Shown here piece after piece: positions 18,231 to 27,281 of a DNA stretch of 64,000 nucleotides. The notes under the pieces were generated by a model. The model worked only from the letters and a program-made list of their open reading frames with translations. It was not told the DNA's origin and ran no database searches. The DNA lies in contig CAVQMU010000001.1 in assembly GCA_963713695.1 (NCBI GenBank), forward strand, positions 310,001 to 374,000, written 5' to 3'. Each line of letters opens with the position of its first letter. The stretch's first letter is position 1. This DNA is from Rhodoblastus sp963713695 (lineage in GTDB: Bacteria; Pseudomonadota; Alphaproteobacteria; Rhizobiales; Beijerinckiaceae). The translations under genes and the position numbers were made by a program.

Positions 18231-19058
18231 TTAACTCACTCCTTGTTCTGTCTGGAGGTCGATAACAATCGGCAGATGGTCTGATATGTTTTGATTCGGC
18301 ACACCGTTGCTCATGAGCGGTGTCGAGCCGATTTGGTCCAACACATGAAGATGACTGTTATCATAAAAGGGAAGAAGGTCAGGACGAAGCAATACTTGAT
18401 CGAAGCTGCTCCAGAATCGGTTGATGACATGCCCGCTTCGATTTAAGAAATAGGTCCCGGGCGGTCCCCGGCTCTCGTCGCCCATCCGGCTCCACATAGG
18501 ATTATAAAAATAATCGTACGATTTGCCCAATACGGTCCGAGCTCGCTTGAGCGCAACTCGTTTGTCCATCACGGCGTGTAGGCCGTTAGCGGAAATCATG
18601 CCTCGATCAAAGGGATCCATATTTAAGTCGCCAATAATAATCGTTCGCTGGTGGCCTTCCGCTTTCTCGGCCTCTCGGATTATTGGGTTCAGCGCCATTG
18701 CGACTTCGTGTTGGTCTTCGTCGTCTGCCTGAAGTTTGCTCCGAAGGTGAGCGGCTGCAACTAGAATCGAAGGGCCGAGAGGCGGTTCAATCGAGCGAAT
18801 TGAAACGCGCCCATTGTCACTTATCGCGCGCACGCTCTGCGGGGGCAAACATGTGAAAAATTTGAGCGAGCTAATACCGCCGGTGAATTCCCAATACGTT
18901 CTTTGCGGTCTCGCTAAGTTCAATTCCTTAAGGATGTCTGCCGAGCTCTCTGCGCACTCGGCCAAAATAACAAAGTCGACATACAAGCTTAAGCTGGCGT
19001 TGGCAATATATTTTGAAAGTGCATTTTTTCCGACATTCCAGAACATAAATACGGGCAT
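18231..19058 (-). CDS. Endonuclease/exonuclease/phosphatase (EEP) family protein
   Basis: 275 residues with the EEP fold signature: an N-terminal strand FMFWNVGKN with the metal-site Asn, FVILAEC with the catalytic Glu, TIIIGDLNMDPFD with Asp and Asn, and the C-terminal SDHLPIVIDL with the catalytic Asp-His. These residues place it among Mg-dependent enzymes that cut DNA, RNA or phosphoesters. There is no signal peptide or membrane segment, so it acts in the cytoplasm. It forms a two-gene unit with the 125-residue protein downstream. The pair is A+T-rich and sits between two conserved housekeeping genes, like accessory cargo. Substrate is unknown. Confidence 0.85.
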   Translation of the reverse strand: MPVFMFWNVGKNALSKYIANASLSLYVDFVILAECAESSADILKELNLARPQRTYWEFTGGISSLKFFTCLPPQSVRAISDNGRVSIRSIEPPLGPSILVAAAHLRSKLQADDEDQHEVAMALNPIIREAEKAEGHQRTIIIGDLNMDPFDRGMISANGLHAVMDKRVALKRARTVLGKSYDYFYNPMWSRMGDESRGPPGTYFLNRSGHVINRFWSSFDQVLLRPDLLPFYDNSHLHVLDQIGSTPLMSNGVPNQNISDHLPIVIDLQTEQGVS

Positions 19059-19114
19059 CGATGCCTCAACATTATATGGTATATAGGTGCGAGTACGTTA
19101 TTAAGCCGGAAGCA

Positions 19115-20755
19115 TCAGATCAGAGACCTTCGCGCAAGAATCAGCCCCGCCGTGGAGGCGTCGAGTTTCGCAAGGTCGGCGCCCGCGTCCGAAACCAGGG
19201 GAACCAGCCGGTTGCAAAGCTCCTTGCCCAGCTCCACGCCCCATTGATCGAAGGGATTGATGTCCCAGATCACCGATTGCACGAAGACCTTGTGCTCGTA
19301 GAGCGCGACGATGCGGCCGAGCGCGCGCGGCGTCAGCGATTTATACAGGAAAGTCGAGGAGGGACGGTCGCCGGAGAAAACCTTGTGCGGCGCGAGCCTG
19401 TTGATTTCGTCCTTGCTCAATCCCTGTGCGGCGAGAATTTCGCGCACGTCCTTCTCGGAACGCCCGCGTAAAAATGCTTCGCTCTGGGCGAGGCAATTGG
19501 CGAAGAGCAGGTCGTGATGTTTTTCGTCGGCATCCGTTGGCTGGGCCGCGACCAGGAAATCGATGGGAACGATCTCCGTGCCCTGGTGCAACAACTGGAA
19601 GAAGGCGTGCTGGCTGTTGGTGCCTGGCTCGCCAAAGACGATGGGGCCGGTGGCGCGTGGGCTCGGCGTCCCATCGCGCATGACGCTCTTGCCGTTGGAC
19701 TCCATGTCGAGTTGCTGCAGATAGGCGGGGAAGCGGGCGAGGCGCTGGTCATAGGGAATCACGGCCTGGGTCGAAAAACCCCAGATATTGCGGTGCCAGA
19801 CGCCGATCAGCCCCATCAGCACGGGAATGTTGTGCGCCAGCGGCGCATTGCAAAAATGCTCGTCGACTTCAAAGCCACCGCGTAAAAATTCTTCGAATTT
19901 TTCGGGGCCGATGGCGATGCACAGGCTGAGGCCGATGGCCGACCAGAGCGAATAGCGGCCGCCGACCCAGTCCCAGAAGCCGAAGACGCGGTCGGGCTTG
20001 ATTCCGAAGGCGGCGACCTTGTCGAGTTTCGTCGACACCGCCGCGAAATGGTCGCCGACGGCCTCTTCGCCGAGCGCGCTGGCGATCCAGGCGCGGGCGC
20101 TCGCGGCATTGGCCATGGTCTCCTGCGTCGTGAAGGTTTTCGAGGAGACGATGATCAGGGTGGTGGCGGGATCGAGGCCGCCGAGCGTGTCGGCGATATC
20201 GGCGCCGTCGACATTGGAGACGAAATGCGCCTTCAGATCCGGACGGCCATAGGGCGAGAGCGCCCGCGTCGCCATGGCCGGGCCGAGGTCAGAGCCGCCG
20301 ATGCCGATATTGACGACATCGGTAAATCCGTCGCCGCGCGCGCCGCAAATGCGCTTTTCGCGCACGGCGTCAGCGAATTCAGCGACTTTTTCGCGCTCGG
20401 CGATGATCGACGGCATGACGTCTTGCCCGTCGACGAGGATTGGTTTTCCAGAAAAATTGCGCAGGGCCATGTGCAGGGCCGGGCGGTTCTCGGTGACATT
20501 GACCTTTTCGCCCGAAAACAGCGCATTGCGACGTTGTTCGAGTTTTGCCACGCGGGCAAGATCCAGCAGATGGTGGAGCGTCGCCTGGGTCATGCGATTT
20601 TTCGAATAATCATAGACGAGGTCATCGAGCCTCGCCGAAAATGTCTCGAACCGGCTGGGATCGTTTGCGAAGAAATCGATCGTATGATGGGAAGCGATTT
20701 CGACGCGATGCGCTTCGAGGGCGGCAAATGCGGCGGCGACGGCGTTGCGATCCAT
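19115..20755 (-). CDS. pgi: Glucose-6-phosphate isomerase
   Basis: 546 residues, the normal length for the long bacterial enzyme that interconverts glucose 6-phosphate and fructose 6-phosphate. Signatures seen are VNIGIGGSDLGPAMA, IIVSSKTFTTQET (phosphate-binding), FGFWDWVGGRYSLWSAIGL, NSQHAFFQLLHQG and, near the C-terminus, INPFDQWGVELGK. The catalytic Glu in GGRYS-region context and the His in the QHAFF block are present. The start MDRNAV at 20755 is preferred over one 18 codons upstream, which adds residues not seen in the family. It is a single-gene unit next to the EEP islet. Confidence 0.97.
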   Translation of the reverse strand: MDRNAVAAAFAALEAHRVEIASHHTIDFFANDPSRFETFSARLDDLVYDYSKNRMTQATLHHLLDLARVAKLEQRRNALFSGEKVNVTENRPALHMALRNFSGKPILVDGQDVMPSIIAEREKVAEFADAVREKRICGARGDGFTDVVNIGIGGSDLGPAMATRALSPYGRPDLKAHFVSNVDGADIADTLGGLDPATTLIIVSSKTFTTQETMANAASARAWIASALGEEAVGDHFAAVSTKLDKVAAFGIKPDRVFGFWDWVGGRYSLWSAIGLSLCIAIGPEKFEEFLRGGFEVDEHFCNAPLAHNIPVLMGLIGVWHRNIWGFSTQAVIPYDQRLARFPAYLQQLDMESNGKSVMRDGTPSPRATGPIVFGEPGTNSQHAFFQLLHQGTEIVPIDFLVAAQPTDADEKHHDLLFANCLAQSEAFLRGRSEKDVREILAAQGLSKDEINRLAPHKVFSGDRPSSTFLYKSLTPRALGRIVALYEHKVFVQSVIWDINPFDQWGVELGKELCNRLVPLVSDAGADLAKLDASTAGLILARRSLI

Positions 20756-20878
20756 GCAGGCGATCCCGATTTTCGACGTTACGGAGCAAGGTAACGCGCG
20801 TCGCGTCAAAACAACAGCTTTTTGGGACGCCGCGGCGTTCGTGCTTGCGATAGATCAAAATATGCGTTTGAACGGCGC

Positions 20879-22687
20879 ATGGCTCCTCCCATTCTCGTTC
20901 TGCAAGGCATTGGCCTGACCCTTGGCGGCAAGCCGCTGATTGAATCCGCCGACCTCCAGGTCGAGCGCGGCGACAGGCTGTGCCTTGTCGGGCGCAACGG
21001 CTCGGGCAAATCAACCTTGCTGAAGATCGCCGCGGGGCAGATCGAGGCCGACCACGGCCAGCGCTTCCTGCAGCCTGACGCCACCGTGCGCTATCTGCCG
21101 CAGGAGCCGGATATCGCCGGCTACGCCAATGTCCATGATTACGTGACGAGCGGCCTCGCCCATGGCGACGACGATTACCGCGCCCGCTATCTGCTCGAAC
21201 AATTGGGCCTGACCGGAGCGGAAAAGCCCGAAAATCTCTCGGGCGGCGAGACCCGCCGCGCCGCGCTGGCCCGGGCGCTCGCGCCAGAACCCGCCATTCT
21301 GCTGCTCGACGAGCCGACCAACCATCTCGACCTCCCGGCCATCGAATGGCTGGAAAGCGAACTGCAGAGCCTGCGTTCGGCGCTGGTCATCATCAGCCAT
21401 GACAGGCGGTTCCTGCAGAACCTGTCGAAAAAAACCGTCTGGCTCGACCGCGGCGTCACAAAAAAGCTCGATCGCGGCTTTGGCGAATTCGAGGCCTGGC
21501 GCGACGATCTGCTCGAACAGGAGGAGCGCGACGCTCAAAAGCTCGATCGCAAGATCGTCGCGGAGGAACATTGGGTGCGCTACGGCGTCACCGGGCGCCG
21601 AAAGCGCAATGTCCGGCGCATGGCCGGGCTTGCGGAATTGCGCACGCAAAGGCGCGAGGCCAAGAAGTCGGTCGGCGAGGTCACGATCTCCGTCGCCGAG
21701 GGCAAAACTTCGGGACGCCTGGTCGTCGAGGCGGAAAACGTCGGCAAGAACTATGACGAGAGGACCATCGTCAAGGGGCTGTCGCTGCGCGTCCTGCGCG
21801 GCGACCGCCTGGCTCTGGTCGGCCCGAACGGCGCCGGAAAAACCACGTTGATCAACCTGCTGACCGGCGAACTCGCGCCGGACGCCGGGACGGTGCGGCT
21901 TGGGACCAATCTGCAGATGGCCACGCTGGACCAGCGCCGCGCTGCGCTCGACCCCAACGCGACGCTCGCCGACACGCTTACGGGCGGCGGTTCGGATTGG
22001 GTCGAGATCAATGGCGAGAAGAAGCACATCATCGGCTACATGAAGGATTTCCTGTTCCCGCCGGAACAGGCGCGCACGCCGACGGGAAAGCTTTCGGGCG
22101 GCGAACGCGCCCGCCTCCTGCTGGCCCGCGCCCTGTCGTTGCCCTCGAATTTCCTGGTGCTCGACGAGCCGACCAACGATCTCGATCTCGAAACGCTCGA
22201 CCTCCTCCAGGAAATGCTCGCCGATTATCCCGGCACCATTCTGCTGGTCAGCCATGACCGCGATTTCCTTGACCGCGTCGCGGGTTCGGTGCTGGTTTCG
22301 GAAGGCGAGGGCCGCTGGATCGAATATGCTGGCGGCTACACCGACATGCTGGCCCAGCGCGGTTTCGGGCTTTCGCCCAGCGCCAAGCCGTCAAGGCCCG
22401 TCGAAAAGAAGCCCGCCGACGCGCCGCAGGCGCCTCGCGCGGAGGCGAAGCGCCGCCTCAGCTTCAAGGAAAAGCACGCGCTCGAAAACCTGCCGGGAAA
22501 CATCGAGAAGCTGCGCGCCACCGCGAAAAAGCTGCACGATATCCTCGACGACCACGAGCTTTACGCGCGCGACGCCCAACAATTCGCGGACGCCTCGGCG
22601 CTGCTGGCGAAAACCGAAGCGGAACTCGCGGCAGCCGAGGATCAATGGCTCGAGCTTGAAATCCTGCGCGAGGAAATCGGCGGCTGA
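20879..22687 (+). CDS. ABC-F family ATPase (Uup-like)
   Basis: 602 residues with two ABC ATPase domains and no membrane segments. Walker A motifs are GRNGSGKST and GPNGAGKTT, signature motifs LSGGETRRAAL and LSGGERARLLL, and Walker B motifs LLLDEPTNHLDLP and LVLDEPTNDLDLE. A charged linker and a C-terminal coiled coil (about residues 500-602, including LSFKEKHALENLPGNIEKL) follow, as in Uup, which binds DNA and ribosomes and affects precise transposon excision. ATG at 20879 begins right at the first ABC domain. It is transcribed away from pgi. Confidence 0.93.
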   Translation: MAPPILVLQGIGLTLGGKPLIESADLQVERGDRLCLVGRNGSGKSTLLKIAAGQIEADHGQRFLQPDATVRYLPQEPDIAGYANVHDYVTSGLAHGDDDYRARYLLEQLGLTGAEKPENLSGGETRRAALARALAPEPAILLLDEPTNHLDLPAIEWLESELQSLRSALVIISHDRRFLQNLSKKTVWLDRGVTKKLDRGFGEFEAWRDDLLEQEERDAQKLDRKIVAEEHWVRYGVTGRRKRNVRRMAGLAELRTQRREAKKSVGEVTISVAEGKTSGRLVVEAENVGKNYDERTIVKGLSLRVLRGDRLALVGPNGAGKTTLINLLTGELAPDAGTVRLGTNLQMATLDQRRAALDPNATLADTLTGGGSDWVEINGEKKHIIGYMKDFLFPPEQARTPTGKLSGGERARLLLARALSLPSNFLVLDEPTNDLDLETLDLLQEMLADYPGTILLVSHDRDFLDRVAGSVLVSEGEGRWIEYAGGYTDMLAQRGFGLSPSAKPSRPVEKKPADAPQAPRAEAKRRLSFKEKHALENLPGNIEKLRATAKKLHDILDDHELYARDAQQFADASALLAKTEAELAAAEDQWLELEILREEIGG

Positions 22688-22689
22688 TC

Positions 22690-23064
22690 TCAGCCGCCGA
22701 TAATCGATGCGATGGCGTTGCGCAACTGGCGTTCCGAAATGGGCTTGAACAGCACCGCCGCGGGATGGTCGAGCGCGATGCGCGCGGTGGTTTCCGGCTC
22801 GCTTGATCCCGTGATGAATATGACCTTGGAGCCCACGGTTGCATGAATGGCCAGCGCCGCGTCGACGCCATCCTTGTCGCCCTGCAGCCGCACGTCCATC
22901 AGCACGATCGAGGGCCGGAATTTGCTGGCGAGCGCGATGGCCTCGTCCGCGGTGGCGGCGGTCGCGCAGACGGTCAATCCCAATTCCCCGACCTGCAGGG
23001 ACAGTCCCATGGCGATCAGGAATTCGTCGTCGACGATGAGGACGTGATCGTTGAGCGGGTTCAT
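22690..23064 (-). CDS. Single-domain response regulator
   Basis: 124 residues, one receiver domain only. The acidic pair is in LIVDDE, the phospho-acceptor Asp in SIVLMDVRLQG, the Thr in VIFITGSSEP and the Lys in VLFKPIS. Its ATG overlaps the stop of the upstream kinase as ATGA, so the two form a coupled pair. Having no output domain, it must act by protein contact or as a phosphate shuttle. Confidence 0.93.
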   Translation of the reverse strand: MNPLNDHVLIVDDEFLIAMGLSLQVGELGLTVCATAATADEAIALASKFRPSIVLMDVRLQGDKDGVDAALAIHATVGSKVIFITGSSEPETTARIALDHPAAVLFKPISERQLRNAIASIIGG

Positions 23065-24248
23065 GACTGCACCGGCGTGGCGACGTAAATTTCCGTGCGG
23101 GTTCCATTGCCGTTGTCGATGGCGACTGCGCCCTTGAGCTGACTGACCAGCCCGGTGATGATATTGATGCCGCGTCCCGGCTGAGAGGCGAAGGGCGCGG
23201 GGCGCAGGCTCTCGGCCCCCCGCCCGTTGTCGGAAACAATCAGGGCGAGTTGGTCGCGGCCGGAATGCTCCAGCACGACCGAAATGGTCCCGACGCCCTG
23301 GGGAAACGCGTGCTTGAGCGAGTTCGTCAAAAGCTCCGTCACCAGGAGTCCGAGCGGGATGGCGAAATCGACGCCCACGGCCAAGGGTATCGACTTTACC
23401 GAAAGTTCGACGCCCTGGAAGATGGAGGAATCCACAATATTGTTTGACAGTCCGGTCAGGAAGGGGGCGACGTCGAAGGTCTTCATATCCTTCGACTGCA
23501 TCAATTGCTGATGGACGAGCCCCATGGCGTAGATCCGCTGGCGCAGGACGCCGAGCGCGGCTTGCGCGTCCCTGTCCGCGATATGACGCGACTGCGAGGC
23601 CAGCAGGCCGTCGATGATTTGCAGGTTGTTTTTCACGCGGTGGTAGACTTCGCGCAGGAGAATGTCGCGCTGCTTGAGGGCTTCGGCGCCCTGATCGAGC
23701 GCTTCGGTCAGATGGGCGTTGGCGGTCCTGAGTTCGGCGGTCTGGTCCTCGACGCGCCGCTCCAGTTCCGCATTATTGGCTCGCACGCGCGCCTCGCTTT
23801 CCTTCAACAGAGCTTGCGCATGCTGCAACTCGCCGATTTTTTGCGTGAGTTCCGCATTGAGGCGCGTCAAACGGGCCGGCGAGGGCAGGGCGACAAGCCC
23901 CGGAATCAGCGGCCAGAGGACGATGGCTGTCACGATCGAAGCCAGCGCGGTGGCCAGCTTGACGAGACCCTCGATCCCGTAAGCGGGAAACCAGAGCGTC
24001 AAGATCGACATGAGATGCGTCGTTCCGCAGGCAAGGATGAAAGCGACGAAGAGATAGAGCGCCCAACCGTAGTTCAGGTCGCTCCGCCTCCGCGCGAAAG
24101 CGGTGAGCGCCAGCGGAACCGAGAAATAAGCCAGGCCGATGACCGCGTCCGATCCGGCATGCAGCCAGATCAGCCCGGGCGCCCAACTCAGGCAGAATCC
24201 GTGCGGCTTCAGGCCCGCCGGATTCAAGAGCCAGTCCCACAGCGACAT
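23061..24248 (-). CDS. HisKA_2-type histidine kinase with ethylene-receptor-like membrane domain
   Basis: 395 residues. The first ~120 hold three or four membrane helices with DAVIGLAYFSVPL and FILACGTTHL. Asp34, Tyr41, Pro45, Ile71, Cys74 and His78 have exactly the spacing of Asp25, Tyr32, Pro36, Ile62, Cys65 and His69 of plant ETR1, which bind copper and ethylene. A coiled coil follows, then an HWE/HisKA_2 kinase core with the phospho-His in EVYHRVKNNLQII, an N-box LVTELLTNSLKHAF and SDNGRG. It signals to the coupled receiver protein. The start at 24248 is preferred because upstream residues are not hydrophobic. Ethylene as ligand is inference; another small molecule or a purely structural role is possible. 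Confidence 0.88.
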   Translation of the reverse strand: MSLWDWLLNPAGLKPHGFCLSWAPGLIWLHAGSDAVIGLAYFSVPLALTAFARRRSDLNYGWALYLFVAFILACGTTHLMSILTLWFPAYGIEGLVKLATALASIVTAIVLWPLIPGLVALPSPARLTRLNAELTQKIGELQHAQALLKESEARVRANNAELERRVEDQTAELRTANAHLTEALDQGAEALKQRDILLREVYHRVKNNLQIIDGLLASQSRHIADRDAQAALGVLRQRIYAMGLVHQQLMQSKDMKTFDVAPFLTGLSNNIVDSSIFQGVELSVKSIPLAVGVDFAIPLGLLVTELLTNSLKHAFPQGVGTISVVLEHSGRDQLALIVSDNGRGAESLRPAPFASQPGRGINIITGLVSQLKGAVAIDNGNGTRTEIYVATPVQS

Positions 24249-24480
24249 GGTTTCGCTCCGTCGATTCCTTTTCGCGGCCGGTCCAAGGGGGACGCTGTCT
24301 CGCCCATCGCCGCATTTGCGAAACAGGAACGTTAGCACGAGACGGCAAGAACCCGCCGATCGCTAAGGCGATGTTGTTACGAATAGATTTGAATTCCGTC
24401 GTTTTCCAGGCGCTTTCCTGTTGCAAGTCGCCCGCCAAGCTCGAATAATCCCCCGGCTTTTCGGAAATCGGGGGCGGGCG

Positions 24481-26110
24481 ATGCAAGGCCTGATGCAACG
24501 ACGCGACTTGCTGATTTCCTCGATCATCGCCCATGCCGCCCGCCATCATGGCGAGGCCGAAGTCGTCTCGCGGCGCGAGAGCGGCGAAATCGTCCGCACC
24601 AATTACCGGATCCTCGAACGGCGTGCGCGAAATCTCGTCGGCGCGCTGCGCGATCTTCACGTCAAATTCGGCGACCGGGTCGCGACGCTCGCCATGAACA
24701 GCGACCGCCATCTCGAACTTTATTACGCCATTTCCGGCCTTGGCGCGGTTTGCAACACCATCAATCCGCGCCTGTCGCTCGACGACATCGCCTATATCGC
24801 CGGCCATGCCGAGGACGGAGTGATCTTCGTCGATCCCTGTTTCCTGCCGATCGTCGCAGCCGTCGCGCCAAGACTCGCCGGCATTTTACGCGCGATCGTG
24901 GTGCTGTGCGAGGCTGACGAGATGCCGGCCTGTCAATTGCCGGCGGGCCTCGCCTGTCATTGTTACGAGACCTTGCTGTCCCAGGCGAAGGAAGCGCCGG
25001 ATTGGCCGTCTTTTGACGAAACCGCCGCCTCGACGCTGTGCTATACGTCGGGCACGACCGGCAAGCCCAAGGGCGTGCTCTACTCGCATCGCTCTACGTT
25101 GCTTCACGCCATGACGGTCAATTTCGCCGATGTCATCGGCCCGCGCGCGACCGACCGCATTCTGGCGATCGTGCCGATGTTTCATGTCAATGCGTGGGGT
25201 CTGCCTTATGTTGCGCCCATGGTCGGCGCCTCGCTGCTGATGCCGGGACGCCATCTCGATCCGGTCTCGGTGCTGGGCATCGCCAATGAGGCGCGCGCGA
25301 CGTTGGGGGTCGGCGTGCCCACCGTGTTTCTTGGATTGATCACCCATCTGCGCCAGAGCGGCGAAAAGCTTGCGACGCTCAAACGCATAGTTTCCGGCGG
25401 CGCCGCATTCCCCAAGGCCCTGATCGCGGAATATAATTCCTACGGCATAGGGGTCACCCACGCCTGGGGCATGACCGAGTCGAGCCCAATCGTCACCTGC
25501 AACGCGCCGAAGCCGGCCACCGCGCCTCTCCAGGGCGAGCCGCTGCTCGACCTTCAGGCCAAGCAAGGACGCGCCGTCTATGGCGCCGACGTGCGAGGGG
25601 TTGACGAGTCCGGCGCGGAGAACTCCATGGGACGGCGCCACCCAAGGCAATCTGGCCCTGCGCGGCCATTGGGTGGCAAGCGCCTACTACCGGCTCCCGG
25701 AAAGCGATGTCGGCTCGCAAGGCTGGTTCCCGACCGGCGATGTCGGCGTGTTTGACGCCGAGGGCTATGTCGAGCTCACCGACAGGTCCAAGGACCTGAT
25801 CAAGTCGGGCGGCGAATGGATCAGTTCCATCGCGCTCGAAAATATCGCCATCGGCCACCCCGATGTCGCCGAGGCCGCGGCCATCGCGACGCCGGATGAA
25901 AAGTGGGGCGAGAGGCCTCTGCTGATCGTGGTTCCGCGCGTGGGACGGACGCCCGAACCGGAGGATCTCAGGACGTTTTTCGAGGGCAAGACGCCGAGCT
26001 GGTCGATTCCCGACCGGGTCATCGTGGCCGAGGAATTGCCGCATGGCGCGACTGGAAAAATATTGAAGACGGAGTTGCGACGGCTATACGCCAAGCCCCC
26101 GGCGATTTGA
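24481..26110 (+). CDS. AMP-forming acyl-CoA ligase (one apparent frameshift)
   Basis: About 540 residues once a one-base shift near 25625 is bridged (an extra A gives GAGAACT; without it the frame continues TPWDGATQGNLALRGHW). The AMP-binding P-loop is LCYTSGTTGKPKGVLYSHRS, with later VTHAWGMTESSPI, WFPTGDVGVFDAEGYVEL, DRSKDLIKSGGEWIS and the catalytic Lys in PHGATGKILKTELR. These are hallmarks of fatty-acyl-CoA synthetases that activate medium or long-chain acids with ATP and CoA. The ATG at 24481 follows a G-rich ribosome-binding site. Substrate length cannot be told from sequence. Confidence 0.9.
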
Positions 26111-26231
26111 ATAGCCATGCCCTGTTCCAGATCTTGTGACATAAGATCCGCGCATCCATCTTGCTTCAACGCGAGTTCCACCTACAAATCGATATCTGCT
26201 CGCTTGAAAACGCTGTCCGGAGACCGACGCC

Positions 26232-26669
26232 ATGAATGGCTCATTCGATGTCATCGTCTACCATAATCCCGCATGCGGCACGTCGCGCAACGTGCTCGGG
26301 CTGATCCGCAATGCGGGAATCGAGCCGCATGTCATCGAATATCTCAAGACGCCGCCGAGTCGGGCGCTGCTCGAAAACCTCCTGGCGCGCGCGGGCATGG
26401 GCGTTCGCGACATCCTCCGCAAAAAGGGCGCGCCCTATGCGGAGCTAGGCCTCGACAACCCCTCGGTCAGCGATGATGCGATTTTCGAGGCCATCGCAGG
26501 GCATCCGCTCCTGATCGAACGGCCGCTGGTTGTTACCCCCAAGGGCGTTCGTATTTGTCGCCCATCCGAGATGGTCCTGGAGCTGCTGCCGCCGCAACGA
26601 GGTGAGTTTTTCAAGGAAGATGGCGAGCGCGTCATTGACGAGAAAGGTCGCCCTGTCGCATCTGCCTGA
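26232..26669 (+). CDS. arsC: ArsC-family (glutaredoxin-dependent) arsenate reductase-like protein
   Basis: 145 residues with the ArsC thioredoxin-like fold: VYHNPACGTSRNVLGLIRN holds the catalytic Cys, and later come VIEYLKTPPSR, LLRKKG-type DILRKKGAPYAELGL, and LIERPLVVTPKG with the conserved Arg. These enzymes reduce arsenate to arsenite using glutathione and glutaredoxin. No arsenite pump or ArsR regulator is nearby, so it may be a stand-alone or related thiol reductase. It is expressed from its own unit. Confidence 0.9.
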   Translation: MNGSFDVIVYHNPACGTSRNVLGLIRNAGIEPHVIEYLKTPPSRALLENLLARAGMGVRDILRKKGAPYAELGLDNPSVSDDAIFEAIAGHPLLIERPLVVTPKGVRICRPSEMVLELLPPQRGEFFKEDGERVIDEKGRPVASA

Positions 26670-27281
26670 GTTACGCTTCGACGTGACTTGAGCCAGGATG
26701 CAGGTAAGCTTGGGCTGAGATATAAATAGCTTGAGCTAAGATATAAATACGGCGCCAGACTACGGGAAATCCCTGAGGTTTGGCGCTTATATTTATTATA
26801 ATTTCCTTAATTTTCGAATCCTTCGTTGACAGATTTGGCGAATGCGGCCGTATATTGCGCCCGTTAACGATGTCCCATAATCGTTATATCTGCAGGCGAA
26901 TCCAGATCAGTTTTGGTATTCGTCAATGACGAGATTGAAATGCCGACGAGATATAGAAATCTTCGCTCCGAAGACCGTCTTGCGGTCGGACGAGTTTCTG
27001 TCTCTTGGTCCGATTGAACCAGAGCCGCGGTTATCGGCATTGAGCTATTCCTGGCGAAAGGCAAGCATTCGCCACGAAGGCTGAAAAACGGAAGCTGACG
27101 GAACCACACCCACCATAGAAGGAGAAGACGTTCAGGCGTCGCGAGGCGCTCGGGCTCGCCGGCCTTTCATTCGCCGGAAACTCGAGGCCTGGCCGGGGAA
27201 GGCGCAAACCCAGGGGACATTGTTCGACACAAGCAGGGGGCATCGGAAGTCTGATTCAACCTAACTTATGGCGGACACAAC
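26670..27281. other. Long A+T-rich intergenic region
   Basis: 612 bp without a supported gene. The first 200 bp are A+T-rich and hold a 21-bp tandem duplication. From 27120 to 27260 a frame reads RRREALGLAGLSFAG, resembling the twin-arginine signal of a lost gene, but it has no start and no downstream domain. The region is a candidate for a small RNA or a decayed gene. Confidence 0.45.
26708..26749 (+). repeat. 21-bp tandem duplication
   Basis: GCTTGGGCTGAGATATAAATA (26708-26728) is followed immediately by a copy differing at two positions (26729-26749). Both carry GATATAAATA. It may be two operator half-sites or a replication-slippage product. Confidence 0.85.

Noticed and set aside
27120..27200. 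RRREALGLAGLSFAG resembling a twin-arginine signal
   Set aside because: No start codon and no downstream domain; at best a decayed gene end.
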